From positions 33,693 through 97,692 of the forward strand of contig JAFGBS010000033.1 in NCBI GenBank assembly GCA_016933055.1: DNA of 64,000 nucleotides, written 5' to 3'. The stretch is from Promethearchaeota archaeon (GTDB lineage: Archaea > Asgardarchaeota > Lokiarchaeia > Sigyniarchaeales > Promethearchaeaceae). The position numbers and the translations under genes are program-made. Below the pieces are notes generated by a model. It worked only from the letters and a program-made list of their open reading frames with translations, was not told the DNA's origin and searched no databases. Of this stretch, positions 25,073 through 34,800 are shown piece after piece; within the stretch, counting starts at the first letter, position 1, and the number at the start of each line of letters is the position of its first letter.

Positions 25073-26874
25073 TCTACTTTTTTATTTAATAAACCGTGAT
25101 TGCTTCCTTCGTAAATTACAGAACCTTTTACAGATTTCATATCGCTAAATGAAGTTACTTCTGCAGTAATTTTTTGGTTTGGATCAGAATTCATGTACAC
25201 AATTTTATCAAAATATGGCAATTCGATTGTGATTTTTGTTCCTAATAGTAATTCGGGTAAGTGTGGCTCCAAAGTTATTTCATTTTTTTGGAAATGAATA
25301 CCTAAAACATCTTCGATTAGCATCGTATTCGATAATCCCGTCCACCCAACAAAATTTTTCACGGGTTTTCCTCCGATGGTGATTTGTTTATATAAATTTC
25401 CCTTCTTTCGAGTTAATTCATTTATCCTATATGCATCCGAATCATAAAACTCATAAATAGATCCCTCATTTCTGTAGGTTTGGGCAATCCCATTCACTAA
25501 TTTAAAAGCCAATTCTCCCGCGAGTTTGTTTTCTCCATATTTTTCAAGACTTTTCACTCCTACATATGCCGTATTTATCCAAACTGCTCCCCTCCAACAA
25601 TCTTTCATAAAATCGGGATAATTCCGAGCAACAGAGGGAAATGGAATCACTGTGTTAAATGTGTATTCATCCTTGATATGTGCAATTAATTTCCTTGCTT
25701 GTTCTTCATCAGGTATTTCAGCAAACATAGGAAAGATTGATGCAATTGTGGGGATTTTGCTAAGTTCTTTTTTTAGGTAATCATAATCATAATACAAACC
25801 AGTTTTTTCATCCCAGAGATATTTATTAATTAAATGTTTGAGTTTCTCTCTTTGGTCGACAAAATATTTTGAATCTTCTATATAACCGAGTTTCTCCGCT
25901 ATTTTCGCTAGACAATCATTTTGTAAAACCATCCATGTATTAAAGTCCACTGCCCAGAGATGATCGATATTGTACTTTAATTTCTCAGAGCGGTCGGTAA
26001 AGCGGGGGCTATTATCAATACCCGATTCATATGAATGTTTCCATACAAACAAGCCGTTTTTTCGGCGATACTCATATAAAAAGCGATGGAAGCGAGTTAA
26101 TTTGGGGTATAGTTCTTCCAAAACCTGAAACTCATCATCCATTTCCGCTGCTTTTAGTAAAGCCCAAGCGAGAAGGGGGGGATTTGTGATTACATAGTAG
26201 GGGCGTTTTCCATAGGTTATATTTTGGGGACACTGGCCTTCTTCGGATTGTAAGTCTAAGAATACTCTTAAGATTTCTCTGGCGATTTTTGGATCCCAAA
26301 CTCTCCAAATTCCGCTAATAAAAGCCGAATCCCATAAATATGGATGGCCATACGGACCTCCAGGAATGCTAAATACATTGTTTATCTTTCCAAAGGGATG
26401 GATTAGGTTTATGTCCAATAATTCATAGATTTTATCAAATGTAGAAACCAATGCTGAATATTCTTCAATATTATCTCCATTTTTGATGGATAGTTTTGGA
26501 GGATTTACAGGCTCTCTAAATGGTTTTGGCAAGATGGATACATATTTCCATATTTTAGTGGAAATAAATCCACATACCGCAATTATCACTAATTCCATCA
26601 AAATTAATAACACACGAATTCCCATATTAGCGGGGATCCATGAATACAGTACAAGCAATATATACAGTGTAATATTAATACCTAGAATTGTAGCAAAAAC
26701 GAGAAACGGTGCATATCCAAAAATACGAATCAGTGTGAATAATTTAGATTCCTTTAATTGTGCGAGCGCTTTGTTTCTAAACCGTTGCTTCACTTTAAGG
26801 AGCATTAAATTAATAATACCGATAAATACTCCAATGACCAAACTAAGAACGAGTATTAAACCTATATTATCCAT
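25069..26874 (-). CDS. Membrane-anchored GH63/trehalase-like glycoside hydrolase
   Basis: Residues 1-110 hold three hydrophobic segments (about 4-26, 52-79, 85-106). From about 140 the protein is an (alpha/alpha)6-barrel glycosidase of the GH63/GH37 kind: GGPYGHPYLWDSAF (172-185), YESGIDNSPRF (282-292) with D287 as the likely general acid, DCWRGAVWINTAY (425-437) and GSIYEFYDSD (471-480) with E475 as candidate base. GH63 includes mannosylglycerate hydrolases and the eukaryotic ER processing glucosidase I, itself membrane-anchored. Which face of the membrane holds the barrel is undecided. The gene overlaps the convergent MFS gene by four bases. Confidence 0.78.
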   Translation of the reverse strand: MDNIGLILVLSLVIGVFIGIINLMLLKVKQRFRNKALAQLKESKLFTLIRIFGYAPFLVFATILGINITLYILLVLYSWIPANMGIRVLLILMELVIIAVCGFISTKIWKYVSILPKPFREPVNPPKLSIKNGDNIEEYSALVSTFDKIYELLDINLIHPFGKINNVFSIPGGPYGHPYLWDSAFISGIWRVWDPKIAREILRVFLDLQSEEGQCPQNITYGKRPYYVITNPPLLAWALLKAAEMDDEFQVLEELYPKLTRFHRFLYEYRRKNGLFVWKHSYESGIDNSPRFTDRSEKLKYNIDHLWAVDFNTWMVLQNDCLAKIAEKLGYIEDSKYFVDQREKLKHLINKYLWDEKTGLYYDYDYLKKELSKIPTIASIFPMFAEIPDEEQARKLIAHIKDEYTFNTVIPFPSVARNYPDFMKDCWRGAVWINTAYVGVKSLEKYGENKLAGELAFKLVNGIAQTYRNEGSIYEFYDSDAYRINELTRKKGNLYKQITIGGKPVKNFVGWTGLSNTMLIEDVLGIHFQKNEITLEPHLPELLLGTKITIELPYFDKIVYMNSDPNQKITAEVTSFSDMKSVKGSVIYEGSNHGLLNKKVD

Positions 26875-26960
26875 GTGGTTGTTTTAATAACACATTAAAA
26901 AAAATGTTAGTGTTATACTAATTGGAAGAGTTTTTTTAGGGATAAGGATTTTCCTTATGT

Positions 26961-27323
26961 ATGTTCCGAAAACGAATCAAACAGATATTTGAGCCCTATA
27001 TGGGAATACCCATCGTAAAATATGCTCCAAATGTAAATTTTTTCGGGCAAGAATCTAAGGGATTGGGACAAGTGCGGGGAAATGGAAGTTTAATCTTAAC
27101 GGATTCTGAACTCTATTTTGAGATGTGGTGGCCTAATCGAAGCTTACGAATCCCTCGACAGATTATTACCAAAATTGAAACTCCAAAATGGCACTTGAAA
27201 AAAACAAAGGGCACACCCCTATTAAAGGTATACTTTATCAATAATCAAGGAAAGCAGGATTCTGCTGCTTGGATTGTACCAGATTTGCAAAATTGGGTTA
27301 GCATCTTAATTGGAAAATTCTAG
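26961..27323 (+). CDS. PH/GRAM-like small protein, 120 residues
   Basis: The core GNGSLILTDSELYF...RIPRQIITKIE...LKVYFI followed by a closing helix-like DLQNWVSIL is the seven-strand-plus-helix rhythm of PH/GRAM-like domains, which bind lipids or protein partners. There is no signal peptide or membrane helix, and the N terminus is basic. The fold call comes from pattern only. Its start is an ATG; it converges with the acyl-CoA synthetase gene at a distance of three bases. Confidence 0.6.
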   Translation: MFRKRIKQIFEPYMGIPIVKYAPNVNFFGQESKGLGQVRGNGSLILTDSELYFEMWWPNRSLRIPRQIITKIETPKWHLKKTKGTPLLKVYFINNQGKQDSAAWIVPDLQNWVSILIGKF

Positions 27324-27326
27324 ATT

Positions 27327-28811
27327 TTATTTATGTTTTTTCAATCGTAATAAAGCTCTACTTTTATCTCGTATTGCAGCGGCGAGTTGAACTGTTTCCG
27401 AGACAGTAGCTGATAGCGGAATATGAAATAATTCTAATGACTCTCGGATTAAATCATATTTTTCAATATATGGCACGAAACAAACTAATGGTTTAGTTGG
27501 ATATTTCCGAGCTGTAATCGCTATTCTTCTTCCTATTTGCACACTAATCTGAGGAGGATAGGGCACCACGATGCATAGAACGATTTCGACTTTCTCTAAT
27601 TGCATTAAATAATCGAGAACGCCGATGATGTCTGCATCCGTACCTGCTCCTGTGATATCAATGGGATTACTAAAACCCCCAATATCAGCTACAGTTGATG
27701 TTACACGTGCTCGCATCTCTTCTTGCTCATGTTCAGTGAATTGGACTAATTCTAAGTCGTATTTGTGTAATAAATCAGAACATACAACACCATGACCTCC
27801 TGAAACTGATAGAATAGCAACTTTTCCAGATAGACGTTTGTCCAAACGAATCGGCTTCTTGGAAGAAGCGAGAACAGAATAGGTTTTTATGTAATTCAGC
27901 ACTTCCATTTCAGTAATAGGTTGGAGAATTCCATACTGTTTAAAAGCAGATCTAGCCACCTCGAAATTTGTTGCAATACTAGCCGTATGGGATTGAATGG
28001 CAGACTTGCTTGCTTCGGTGGTCCCTCCCGAATAAATAACGATGTCTTTCTTCGTTTTTTTTGACGATTCTAAAAATTGTCTCCCTTCACCCGGTCCAAA
28101 ACCCTCTAAATAAAACGAGATTACATCTGTTTCCTTGTCCTCCGCATAATATTCCAGCATATGTACTTCATTGATCACTGCTTTATTTCCGACAGAGACC
28201 GCAGAAGAAACTCCAATTTCCCGAGATTTGAACGCAAGAAAGAATTGATCTAGTAAGATCCCTCCACTTTGAGATACTATACTGACATTACCTTTCGGGG
28301 GAAAAACTAATTTTTCTGATTGCAAAAATATAGAATCGATATAAGGGGGGTTAAATACACCCACACAATTAGGACCTATGAGTGGAACATTATTTTCTAA
28401 ACACATTTTTGCTATTTGATTTTGTATTTTTCGTCCCTCTTTCGTTCCCGTTTCTGCGAATCCTCCGCTAATTAAAATTAATCCTTTCACACCTAGAAAA
28501 ATACATTCTTCAATAGCAAATACGGCAATATTCGGTTGAACTGCAATAACGGCTATATCAGGTATTTCGGGTAAATTTTTGATTTCCCTATAGATTTTTT
28601 GTCCTTCTATTTCTCCACCACGTGGATTCACTGCATAGCATTTTTCACCCAAATTCGTCTCAAACACATTTTTAAGAAACGTTGTAGTCCCGGGATTTAT
28701 GTAATTTTTTGTAGAAATACCTACAACTACCATAGATTTAGGTCGAAAAATCGGCTCAAGATTAAAATGTACTCCTAATTCTTTTTCAGTAGAGGTTCGA
28801 GTTTTTCCCAT
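27327..28811 (-). CDS. ADP-forming acyl-CoA synthetase, alpha-type (CoA-binding) protein
   Basis: A 494-residue protein with an N-terminal CoA-binding Rossmann domain (IFRPKSMVVVGIS, about 21-33; AVNPRGGEI), a succinyl-CoA-ligase-like domain with GPNCVGVFNP (146-155) and SQSGGILLD (180-188), and a second ligase-CoA domain. H275 in SHTASIA is the catalytic phosphohistidine of ADP-forming acetyl-CoA synthetase alpha subunits. The ATP-grasp beta part is missing both from the protein and from neighbouring genes, so the partner must be encoded elsewhere. Archaea use these enzymes to make ATP from acyl-CoA. Substrate not predictable. Confidence 0.85.
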   Translation of the reverse strand: MGKTRTSTEKELGVHFNLEPIFRPKSMVVVGISTKNYINPGTTTFLKNVFETNLGEKCYAVNPRGGEIEGQKIYREIKNLPEIPDIAVIAVQPNIAVFAIEECIFLGVKGLILISGGFAETGTKEGRKIQNQIAKMCLENNVPLIGPNCVGVFNPPYIDSIFLQSEKLVFPPKGNVSIVSQSGGILLDQFFLAFKSREIGVSSAVSVGNKAVINEVHMLEYYAEDKETDVISFYLEGFGPGEGRQFLESSKKTKKDIVIYSGGTTEASKSAIQSHTASIATNFEVARSAFKQYGILQPITEMEVLNYIKTYSVLASSKKPIRLDKRLSGKVAILSVSGGHGVVCSDLLHKYDLELVQFTEHEQEEMRARVTSTVADIGGFSNPIDITGAGTDADIIGVLDYLMQLEKVEIVLCIVVPYPPQISVQIGRRIAITARKYPTKPLVCFVPYIEKYDLIRESLELFHIPLSATVSETVQLAAAIRDKSRALLRLKKHK

Positions 28812-28957
28812 ATGATTTCTGATAAAAAATTGATATGATTATGTTAAAATTTTATGTAATGACATCATCAAAAATCATTAAATTCGTAGGATTTGACGGA
28901 AGCTATTTACGATAACTTGCGTTCATTAGTACCAATACTACATGATTGTGACCTATC

Positions 28958-29293
28958 ATGGAAGATGAGCAAAAAAGTGAACCGCTGATCTTATGGTGGA
29001 ATAGCGATTCGGGATCATTTGAACCCACAAAATCGAAAGCAACAGAGGGTGTATTTCTGGAAATGAATGATGAAAATCGACTTTGGTTATTCAGTTATTC
29101 TGATGGGACAAGCTTAATCATTAGAAGGACGGCGATGAGAAGGGCAAATGAAATCGCTAAAGTGGGATATGTTCATAATGGCGCCCGAAAAGGAGTAGAA
29201 TACGAGTTAAAGGAAATCACCGAGGAAGATTTGCCCGAAAGTTTGAAACAAGCTCAACGTGCATGGTATGAACGTAAAAAAGAACAAGAATAA
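28958..29293 (+). CDS. Uncharacterised small acidic protein, 111 residues
   Basis: A soluble protein with short beta segments (LILWWNSDSGSFEP, VFLEMNDENRLWLFSYSDGTSLIIRRTAMRRA) followed by a charged helical tail. The segment TSLIIRRTAMRRANEIAKVGYV resembles a nucleic-acid-binding or regulatory domain only vaguely. No family recognised. It stands alone and converges on the hexapeptide-protein gene 22 bases away. Confidence 0.55.
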   Translation: MEDEQKSEPLILWWNSDSGSFEPTKSKATEGVFLEMNDENRLWLFSYSDGTSLIIRRTAMRRANEIAKVGYVHNGARKGVEYELKEITEEDLPESLKQAQRAWYERKKEQE

Positions 29294-29315
29294 TTCGTAA
29301 ACCTAATTTTTTTTC

Positions 29316-30176
29316 CTACTGTATTTTTTCTCTTTGCTGGATATGTCGATCTATTGTCGATCCCAGAAGATATCCCTGCTTGTTATATAGTTCTGAGAGT
29401 TGAGATGGTAAACGTGAAAATATACCTTCATATGTATCTATTGGTTTTCCAGGAGATCCCGAATAATAGTTTTTGTTCGAAATTCCCTTCCAATCCTTAA
29501 TAGCTGCAGAACGAGGCATTAAGGTATTATTTTTATCAAGATGCACACCTGGCCCAATTATTGTATGGGGAAAAACGGTAGCGTTCTCATCAATCATTAC
29601 TTTTTTTATAGTTAGATTTCCAAATATCGAATCCACAACATGACTTGCGGAAGCGCTTCCTGGATAATAACATACACCATCCCGAATCGTTGCAAATTCC
29701 AGTGTAGGAATCGTTTCCATAAATGTGACATCTTTACCAATAACATTTGCATAACCAACACGCGTTAATACTCGCTTGATCAACCATGGAAAAGGAGATT
29801 TATAAGCTAACCATACTGGAAACTTTATGATATAACCCCGATCATGGTAATATTTCAAATTTTCATCCTCTATATTGCCTTCCTTGAATGTGCGATGGAA
29901 TACTCCTTCTATGGGGAGTAAATTCTTAGTCCATCTACGCGTGATGAATGTCGCAAACTCAATGACTAAGAAAATGTATAATAAGATTGCTCCAACTAAA
30001 ACCATTGGAAATAGTAACCAACTCCAATACCACGGAATTCCAATCTTTTGGGTCAGTGGGTAATAATATGCGACCAGAAAAAATGAGGGATACAACGGAA
30101 TTGTGAAACTGAAAAAATTTAGAAAGAAATATTTAAGGAGGGGAAGTTGCACATTTTGGTTTCGCTGTTGTGTCAT
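29316..30176 (-). CDS. Membrane-anchored hexapeptide-repeat acyltransferase-like protein
   Basis: A 286-residue protein with two N-terminal hydrophobic helices (about 14-38 and 50-78) and a C-terminal region with left-handed beta-helix rhythm: VIGKDVTFMETIPTLEFATIRDG, VDSIFGNLTIKKVMIDENATVFPHTIIGPGVHLDKNNTLMP. A loop YYSGSPGKPI is close to the SGxPAK(P/V) ending of many hexapeptide acetyltransferases. It probably modifies a lipid or membrane-linked sugar on the cytoplasmic face. The helix seems short for a canonical acyltransferase, so a non-enzymatic role is possible. Confidence 0.65.
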   Translation of the reverse strand: MTQQRNQNVQLPLLKYFFLNFFSFTIPLYPSFFLVAYYYPLTQKIGIPWYWSWLLFPMVLVGAILLYIFLVIEFATFITRRWTKNLLPIEGVFHRTFKEGNIEDENLKYYHDRGYIIKFPVWLAYKSPFPWLIKRVLTRVGYANVIGKDVTFMETIPTLEFATIRDGVCYYPGSASASHVVDSIFGNLTIKKVMIDENATVFPHTIIGPGVHLDKNNTLMPRSAAIKDWKGISNKNYYSGSPGKPIDTYEGIFSRLPSQLSELYNKQGYLLGSTIDRHIQQREKIQ

Positions 30177-30304
30177 TATGATCTGTATTCATATTTCATA
30201 TTTCATCTTTACTTTCATCGATGAGAAGGGGGAACAAATTTTATAATTGAGTATCCCCGATCACTAAGTGTTATTTCGAACCAAATCAAACGAGATGATA
30301 ATAT

Positions 30305-31099
30305 ATGGAAAAATTTAAAGGTAAATCTGTATTCTTAACCGGCGGTTCCACCGGAATCGGCCGACAAACTGCACTAGATTTTGCGCGAGAAGGTGCTATG
30401 GTGACAATTTTTGACATTAACGAATCGGGTGGAACGCAAACCGCTGAAGACTGTAAAGCAGTGGGTGCTGAGAAATCTCTATTCATAAAAGGTGACATTA
30501 GCAATTTCGAAAGTGTTGATGGAGCGATACAAAAAGCATTTGATGAAATGGGGGCGGTAGATATTTTAGTAAATAGTGCTGGAGTATTGCGAGATGCGAT
30601 GATTCATAAATTGGAGGAGAAGAACTGGGATTTTGTAATTGCAATTAATCTCAAAGGGACGTTTTTGGCTATTCAAGCGTGTGCAAAACGCTGGATTGAG
30701 AAATGCAAAGAAATGGGAAATTTAAATACTATGGAATACCCTGATCGGAGAATTATAAATATAAGTTCCATGGCGGCAAATGGAAATATCGGACAAATGA
30801 ACTACAGCGCATCTAAAGCGGGTGTGATTGGAATGACTCTTACGGCAGCAAAAGAATTAGTCAGATATAATGTCCGCACACATGCGGTTCAACCTACAAT
30901 GGTCGCAACTCCGCTAACGGAGGAACTCCTCACCAAACAAGAAGGCAAATTTAAAGAAATGTATGAGGGACGAATACCGTTCGGAATTGGAAAACCGAGT
31001 TATATCAGTGAAGTTATACTTTTCTTAGCGGGACCCGAATCAATATTTATGAATGGTAATATAATTCCAATTAATGGCGGGAAATTAGGGGATTTATGA
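30305..31099 (+). CDS. SDR family oxidoreductase (FabG-like)
   Basis: A 264-residue classical short-chain dehydrogenase/reductase. The cofactor loop TGGSTGIGR (12-20), D37 after the second strand (suggesting NAD(H)), NSAGV (90-94), the catalytic S154/S155, Y167 and K171 (YSASK) and the C-terminal NGNIIPINGGK are complete. An insertion around 135-148 (KEMGNLNTMEYPDR) before the catalytic Ser is slightly longer than usual. Candidates are 3-oxoacyl-CoA/ACP reduction or an alcohol dehydrogenase reaction. It is divergent from the hexapeptide gene with 128 bases between. Confidence 0.87.
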   Translation: MEKFKGKSVFLTGGSTGIGRQTALDFAREGAMVTIFDINESGGTQTAEDCKAVGAEKSLFIKGDISNFESVDGAIQKAFDEMGAVDILVNSAGVLRDAMIHKLEEKNWDFVIAINLKGTFLAIQACAKRWIEKCKEMGNLNTMEYPDRRIINISSMAANGNIGQMNYSASKAGVIGMTLTAAKELVRYNVRTHAVQPTMVATPLTEELLTKQEGKFKEMYEGRIPFGIGKPSYISEVILFLAGPESIFMNGNIIPINGGKLGDL

Positions 31100-31112
31100 T
31101 CACTTCTTTTCC

Positions 31113-31685
31113 TTAATCTATTAAAAAATCTTTAGGGATTTCTTGCCCTAATCCCTTTTTTTTAAACTCTCGACCCGTATTCACATAATTCTCTGCTTCA
31201 ATTTTTGCCATTTCGATTCGTTCTTCTCCATAAAATTTCTTCTTTTCTGCTGGTATACCTGCATACAGACAAAATTTCTCCGTATTACCACGCAAAACTG
31301 ACCCCCCAGCTAAAATACATCCTTCTGCGAGATGGGCATCCTGCAATATTGTAGCATGCAAACCTACTGTACAATGATCTTCTACTATGCCTGGGCCATG
31401 TACAACCGCCATATGACCAATAATTATATTAGATCCTATGATGATTTCAGAACCGGGTTCCGTATGAATTACACAATTCTCTTGGATACTGGTATTTTTT
31501 CCCACTATAATTCTGCCATGATCCCCACGTAATTTGGCACCATACCAAATATTTACATTAGCACCAATTTCCACATTACCAATAATAATTACATCTTCCG
31601 CAATAAAAGCGGTAGAATGGATTTTAGGTTTCGTTCCATCAATAGGATTTTCTCTTATCAATTTTTGGTCTGTCCTCTTTATCAC
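31113..31685 (-). CDS. Gamma-class carbonic anhydrase family protein
   Basis: A 190-residue left-handed beta-helix protein. IWYGAKLRGDHGRIIVGKNTSI contains the conserved Arg-Gly-Asp surroundings, and H74, H91 and H96 (CVIHT, GHMAVVHG) are the three metal ligands; the H91-H96 spacing of five equals that of Cam. Gln/Asn positions and the YAG-P-A ending (YAGIPAE) are also present. The acidic proton-shuttle loop of Cam is absent, as in the CamH subgroup, so activity needs testing. The start is a GTG whose first base is 31685. Confidence 0.85.
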   Translation of the reverse strand: MIKRTDQKLIRENPIDGTKPKIHSTAFIAEDVIIIGNVEIGANVNIWYGAKLRGDHGRIIVGKNTSIQENCVIHTEPGSEIIIGSNIIIGHMAVVHGPGIVEDHCTVGLHATILQDAHLAEGCILAGGSVLRGNTEKFCLYAGIPAEKKKFYGEERIEMAKIEAENYVNTGREFKKKGLGQEIPKDFLID

Positions 31686-31840
31686 AAATATTGATAAATC
31701 TGATTTACTTTACACACAACACTTCAAAAATCTTCCGATTATGCTTTTCTACCAAATTAGAATAGAAATTTAGGCATAAAAATAAAAACAATATCTTAGT
31801 TTTAGTTTTTAAACAAAAGAATCTCGAAAATGGGATTTAT

Positions 31841-34800
31841 ATGCGTGAAAAAAGGAAGAATATTCTTTATTTAAGTATATCTCTCGTTCTGATAGTATTG
31901 TTACCAACCATGGCTGAATTCACAAACAATTTTTACACTACATCAATTTTTGATGAAGTTACTAATCCTTTTGATGGATCAGACTCAACACAAATTGATG
32001 AAAGGATTACTATAATAAATGCTTCGCAATATAATGTATCTGAATATGCTTATTATAGATCACCTAAAACTGATATATTAATAAAAAATGAAAATCTTTC
32101 GATGGGAATACCAAATAATTGGGAAACATCCGTACTTTCTTTATCTGTCCCGTCTGTTTTTGAAGCCCTGGAAATTTTTAATGACTATGGTTTAAATGGT
32201 GATTTTTCGGGTGGAACTGCAAATCCATGGGAATACTATACCACTCATTCTTGGTACAGTGGAATTCCCATGAGTGAGCCATATGCAAATTTTACGTATG
32301 ATTCGTTAGATGAAAATGCATATGCAGATTTTTATGGAGGGAATAAAGGATTTCCCGTGAGAAGTGACTTCACGGAACCTGCTTTTTTTGGCGCTGCATC
32401 CACAACAATTCCAGATTTCGATAAATCTGATTCAAATCTCGAATTCGGAGAATTGTATGAAGAAGAAACGACCGAATTTTCTATCAATGATGAATTTTTT
32501 GAGGACCCTGAATATAATGTAATTCTTGATCCCTATGGCGGATACCGGGGAAATTCAAAAGTCACAGGAAATTGGATTGCTGGAATTAATGCATTAGAAA
32601 ATATAATTGATACAAGATGGTCTTTGTTGTATGGTTATGGTTCACCTAGTGTGTGCTTCAGTACTCCCTTTTACATTCCTTTTGAAGCTGATAGCGTATC
32701 AATCACTTTTCGTTGGAGTGTCGAAAATTTAGGCTATGAATATGCTGATGATTTTTTGGTAGCTTCAAGGATTAATCATCAGTATATTAATGGTAGTGTA
32801 GGATTATATGGAGAAGATTATTCCGTAGATACTCTTGATTACACTGTTTTAGAATATGATGGTACTAGATCAGGATATGGAAGCGGAGACATAAGGAGCC
32901 ATGAGTACTGGGAGAGAACTTATAACATTACTGAGTTATTAGGACCATATGGATATCATGCAGGATGGCATACTCTCGATTTTGGTATTGCTCTATTGAG
33001 TCCAGATAGCACCGATGATGATGTTATTGTTAATTGGGACTATATTATGATCAATGCTACTCATTATGATTGGTATAAATCCGCAGAATTAAATTTTGAA
33101 TTTCTTTGGGAAGATTTAGGGAGCACCGACCCTAATGGAAATCTCGCATTTTCCATATACATTGGAGAAGAGGGAACAGATAATTTCATGAGATATTTTA
33201 TTGGATATAGCACCCAATTACAAGAAGGTAGTTGGAATGAAGCGAGTATAATTCTTCCTCAACACTATCACAAAGCTTTTGAAGTAGATACCTTCAATTT
33301 TTTTGTGGGAATGGAAGATGCTGGACCATTAGTAGGCCCTCCTGAAACAACTGTTGGATTTTACCGAAGATTAACCGTAGATAATTTCTACTTAACCGTT
33401 AATTTTGACCTAGGTCCCCCTGAAACTTTGGGATTAGAAATGAAACTTAATGATGGAACTAATTGGATGCAAGTCAATAGTACAAACGAGATTTATACTG
33501 AAATCCAATCTACCACTTTAGAGGTGCAGTTTAATTTAACTACCAATCCTATATCAGATTCATACATTCGGTTTCAAGCTTATATAGTAGCGAAAAAATT
33601 TTCTGAACATCAAGCATTTTCAACAGTTAGTATTCACTCATTTAATGACCTATCTGCGCTGTGGAACACAACCTATAACAATACAGAGTCTGTCAATGAA
33701 TTTGATGACCCTTCCTTGTTGGGTGCAAATTCTAAATTTCTACTTTACTTATTGCGATTTGAAAACCTTCCAGCTTTCGATGGGATGGGTGACAATTCTA
33801 ACGATTGGAATGTATACCGAGCAGTGGACCCAAATGCACGTGATCAAACCCTCCGGATTATAAAAAATAGTAATGATCCTTTTCTTCAGAACATTACGAT
33901 ATATAACGCTACGTCAGGGAATCGAGGATCTCTTACACGAGGTTTATGGGAGTTAGATTCAAGTCAGGTTAATTATATGGTTAATGGAAGTCTCTATCTT
34001 GATGGTGGGATCAATAACGAGATATATTATAATGGGGACCTTGCAGAATATCATTTATATGTTAGAAATTCCAGTGGAATTTTTGGAAACTACAAAACTC
34101 AAATTTGGAATGCCACGTTGAATACAACAACGAATTTTCCAAAATACTATTCCAATGTAAATAACGCTACGTATGATTGGACGGTCTTTGATGAGGGAGT
34201 AGGATTATACCGGTTGTATAATCTTTGGAATGATACAAATTCCTTAAATCAGACTCGTAGACTTGGATGGTATCGGGACACTTTCGAAGTCTGGCGGCAT
34301 ACCACCGCTTCAATTCTTGAGGGGACGCTGGGAGTCACTGTAAGCTCAGGCGAATCTGCAGTCTATCATATTCAGTTTAATCAGACTAGTGTTGGTACCT
34401 CCGGTGTCACTGGTGCGCATATATATGCGTATAATGCAAGTTCTGGTAATTTATGGGGTAGAGATATTCCTCCTTATGTATATCTATTAGATTATTTAAC
34501 TGATGATTCTGGAGGCGCCTACACAATCGCCCTGAAAACGATTTCTGTCCCAACTGGAAGCTATCAAGTCAATTTTACTATCTACAAAGCCTTTCATGAA
34601 ATTTTTATAACATTGAATACGGGACTGACGATTACAGGTGCCTTGGGAAGTATGGATATAACCTATAATTCGGGAGCTTTTATCTATCAAGCATCTCCCA
34701 CAAGATTATATTTGGACTCAAATAATATCCCCTACGTAAATGATTCTACAAATTCAGTTATCGAAATAACCTTGGAGGATTCTACTAGCAGTGCACGACT

